From Pseudonocardia sp. KRD291 (lineage in GTDB: Bacteria > Actinomycetota > Actinomycetes > Mycobacteriales > Pseudonocardiaceae), in the NCBI RefSeq assembly GCF_019263595.1, contig NZ_JADQDD010000029.1:1-32969 (forward strand): 32,969 nucleotides of DNA, in the 5' to 3' direction. Shown one piece after another: positions 32,061-32,969 of this stretch. The position numbers and the translations under genes were made by a program. The notes under the pieces are model-generated. The model saw only the letters and a list, made by a program, of their open reading frames with translations. It was not told the origin of the DNA and did not search any database. Numbering within the stretch: position 1 is the stretch's first letter; the number at the start of each line of letters is the position of its first letter.

Positions 32061-32208
32061 TCAGGCGCTAGGTGGTCGGGGCGGTGTGTCCCGACCTGCA
32101 CGACCGCTCCTGTGGCGGCGGGGCCCCCTTGACCGCCCGCCACGGACGTTTCGCCCGATGCATCGACCGACAGCGGCGCTCGCCCGCTGGTTCCGGAGAG
32201 GCCACACC

Positions 32209-32241
32209 ATGACCAGTTCGACCTGCGGAGTGCCGCGGTGA
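32209..32241 (+). CDS. 10-codon leader frame before ctaD
   Basis: ATG preceded by GGAGAGG; codes [10 protein letters not shown] and stops in a GTGA overlap with the ctaD start. It may couple translation or act as a regulatory leader. Bases 32061-32208 hold nothing else recognised. Confidence 0.3.
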   Translation: MTSSTCGVPR

Positions 32242-32969
32242 CCGCGGTAGCTCCCAAGCCCATCACCACCCGACCCCACGCGGCCCGACGGTCCGGCAAG
32301 GGATCGACGCTGCTCAAGATGCTGCGGACGACAGACCCCAAGGACATTGCGATCCTGTACCTGGTCACGTCGTTCGGGTTCTTCCTGGCCGGCGGTGCCA
32401 TGGCACTGCTGATGCGCGGCGAGCTCGCCCGTCCGGAGCTGCAGTTCCTCTCGACCGAGCAGTACAACCAGCTGTTCACGATGCACGGCACGATCATGCT
32501 GCTGCTCTACGCGACGCCGATCCTGTTCGGGTTCGCGAACTACATCGTGCCGCTGCAGATCGGCGCCCCCGACGTCGCGTTCCCGCGGCTCAACGCCTTC
32601 TCCTACTGGCTGTTCCTGTTCGGCGGGCTCACCGTCGTCTCCGGCTTCCTGACCCCCGGCGGCGCCGCGGACTTCGGCTGGTTCGCCTACACCCCGCTCT
32701 CCGACGCGATCCACTCGCCCGGCCCGGGCGCCGACCTCTGGGCGATCGGACTGATCGTGTCCGGTCTGGGCACGATCCTCGGCGGCGTCAACTTCGTGAC
32801 GACGATCGTCTGCATGCGCGCGCCGGGCATGACGATGTTCCGGATGCCGATCTTCACCTGGAACATCTTCATCACCGCGCTGCTGATCCTGATCGCGTTC
32901 CCGATTCTCACCGCCGCCCTGTTCGGGCTGCTGGCCGACCGCCAGCTGGGCGCGCACGTGTTCGACCCG
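32238..32969 (+). CDS. ctaD: Cytochrome c oxidase subunit I (3' end outside window)
   Basis: The first 244 codons of the heme-copper oxidase catalytic subunit in the membrane. Visible signatures: [80 protein letters not shown] (with the low-spin heme a His in MHGT), [11 protein letters not shown], and [34 protein letters not shown]. The frame runs open to the last base. The start is GTG with CGGAG upstream, overlapping a short leader frame. The proton-channel, CuB and Tyr residues lie beyond the window. Together with the CtaG-type genes it suggests an oxidase co-expressed with its copper supply. Whether it is a second copy in the genome cannot be seen here. Confidence 0.93.
   Translation, partial: MTAVAPKPITTRPHAARRSGKGSTLLKMLRTTDPKDIAILYLVTSFGFFLAGGAMALLMRGELARPELQFLSTEQYNQLFTMHGTIMLLLYATPILFGFANYIVPLQIGAPDVAFPRLNAFSYWLFLFGGLTVVSGFLTPGGAADFGWFAYTPLSDAIHSPGPGADLWAIGLIVSGLGTILGGVNFVTTIVCMRAPGMTMFRMPIFTWNIFITALLILIAFPILTAALFGLLADRQLGAHVFDP

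Noticed and set aside
1..32969. CRISPR array, rRNA or tRNA genes
   Set aside because: No regularly spaced direct repeats and no tRNA or rRNA signature seen by eye; an automated scan was not possible.

Overview
The window is very GC-rich, uses GTG/TTG starts freely and packs genes into operons with ATGA/GTGA overlaps. Its protein families (DUF5753, DUF6879, DUF2637-like and DUF4913-like proteins, an ARB_07466-like hydrolase, DUF5134) point to an actinobacterium. A Pseudonocardia-like genus is my best guess but is not proven. The left ~14 kb looks like the maintenance and transfer part of a plasmid or integrative conjugative element. The right ~12 kb looks like copper/zinc-handling and respiratory cargo.

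Left part (1-8.1 kb): a tyrosine recombinase open to the left edge (2-1018, +) faces a parA-parB operon (-). A palindromic motif, GWTAAC-GCC-GTTAYC, occurs four times around and inside parAB and is a good candidate centromere. Next come a frameshifted VOC protein, a small membrane protein, a zinc-finger/winged-helix protein that may be the replication initiator (4094-5485, -), and a protein with two tandem ribbon-helix-helix repeats (5620-6027, -). Two homologous ~135-nt intergenic elements (3097-3229 and 5486-5620) fold into the same four stems with compensatory base changes and end in a terminator. They look like an undescribed structured RNA family. A three-gene unit (106-aa protein, DUF6879, XRE-DUF5753) and an operator array close this part.

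Middle part (8.2-16.6 kb): a tightly overlapping + strand operon encodes two small proteins, a DUF2637-like membrane protein and a VirD4-type coupling ATPase. It is followed after a strong hairpin by a DUF4913-like protein. The adjacent relaxase is only a C-terminal remnant cut by an IS3-family fragment. That fragment abuts a serine-resolvase remnant and an apparently complete IS256-family element, so the transfer machinery visible here is broken.

Right part (16.4-33 kb): envelope genes come first: an L,D-transpeptidase, an M23 peptidase, an ARB_07466-type hydrolase, a secreted protein, a carbonic-anhydrase-like protein lacking the active-site Arg, and apolipoprotein N-acyltransferase. Metal and respiration genes follow: a Cu+ P-type ATPase, a CopD-CtaG fusion, a zinc-type CDF exporter, DUF5134, a second CtaG, a secreted/membrane protein and the start of cytochrome c oxidase subunit I. 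Three near-identical palindromes (TCTAC-N5-GTAG) sit in front of the copper ATPase, the CtaG/DUF5134 divergon and the small membrane gene before ctaD, which suggests one copper-responsive regulon whose repressor is not in the window.

No rRNA, tRNA or CRISPR array was seen. All family names are from memory and motif reading; no searches were run.
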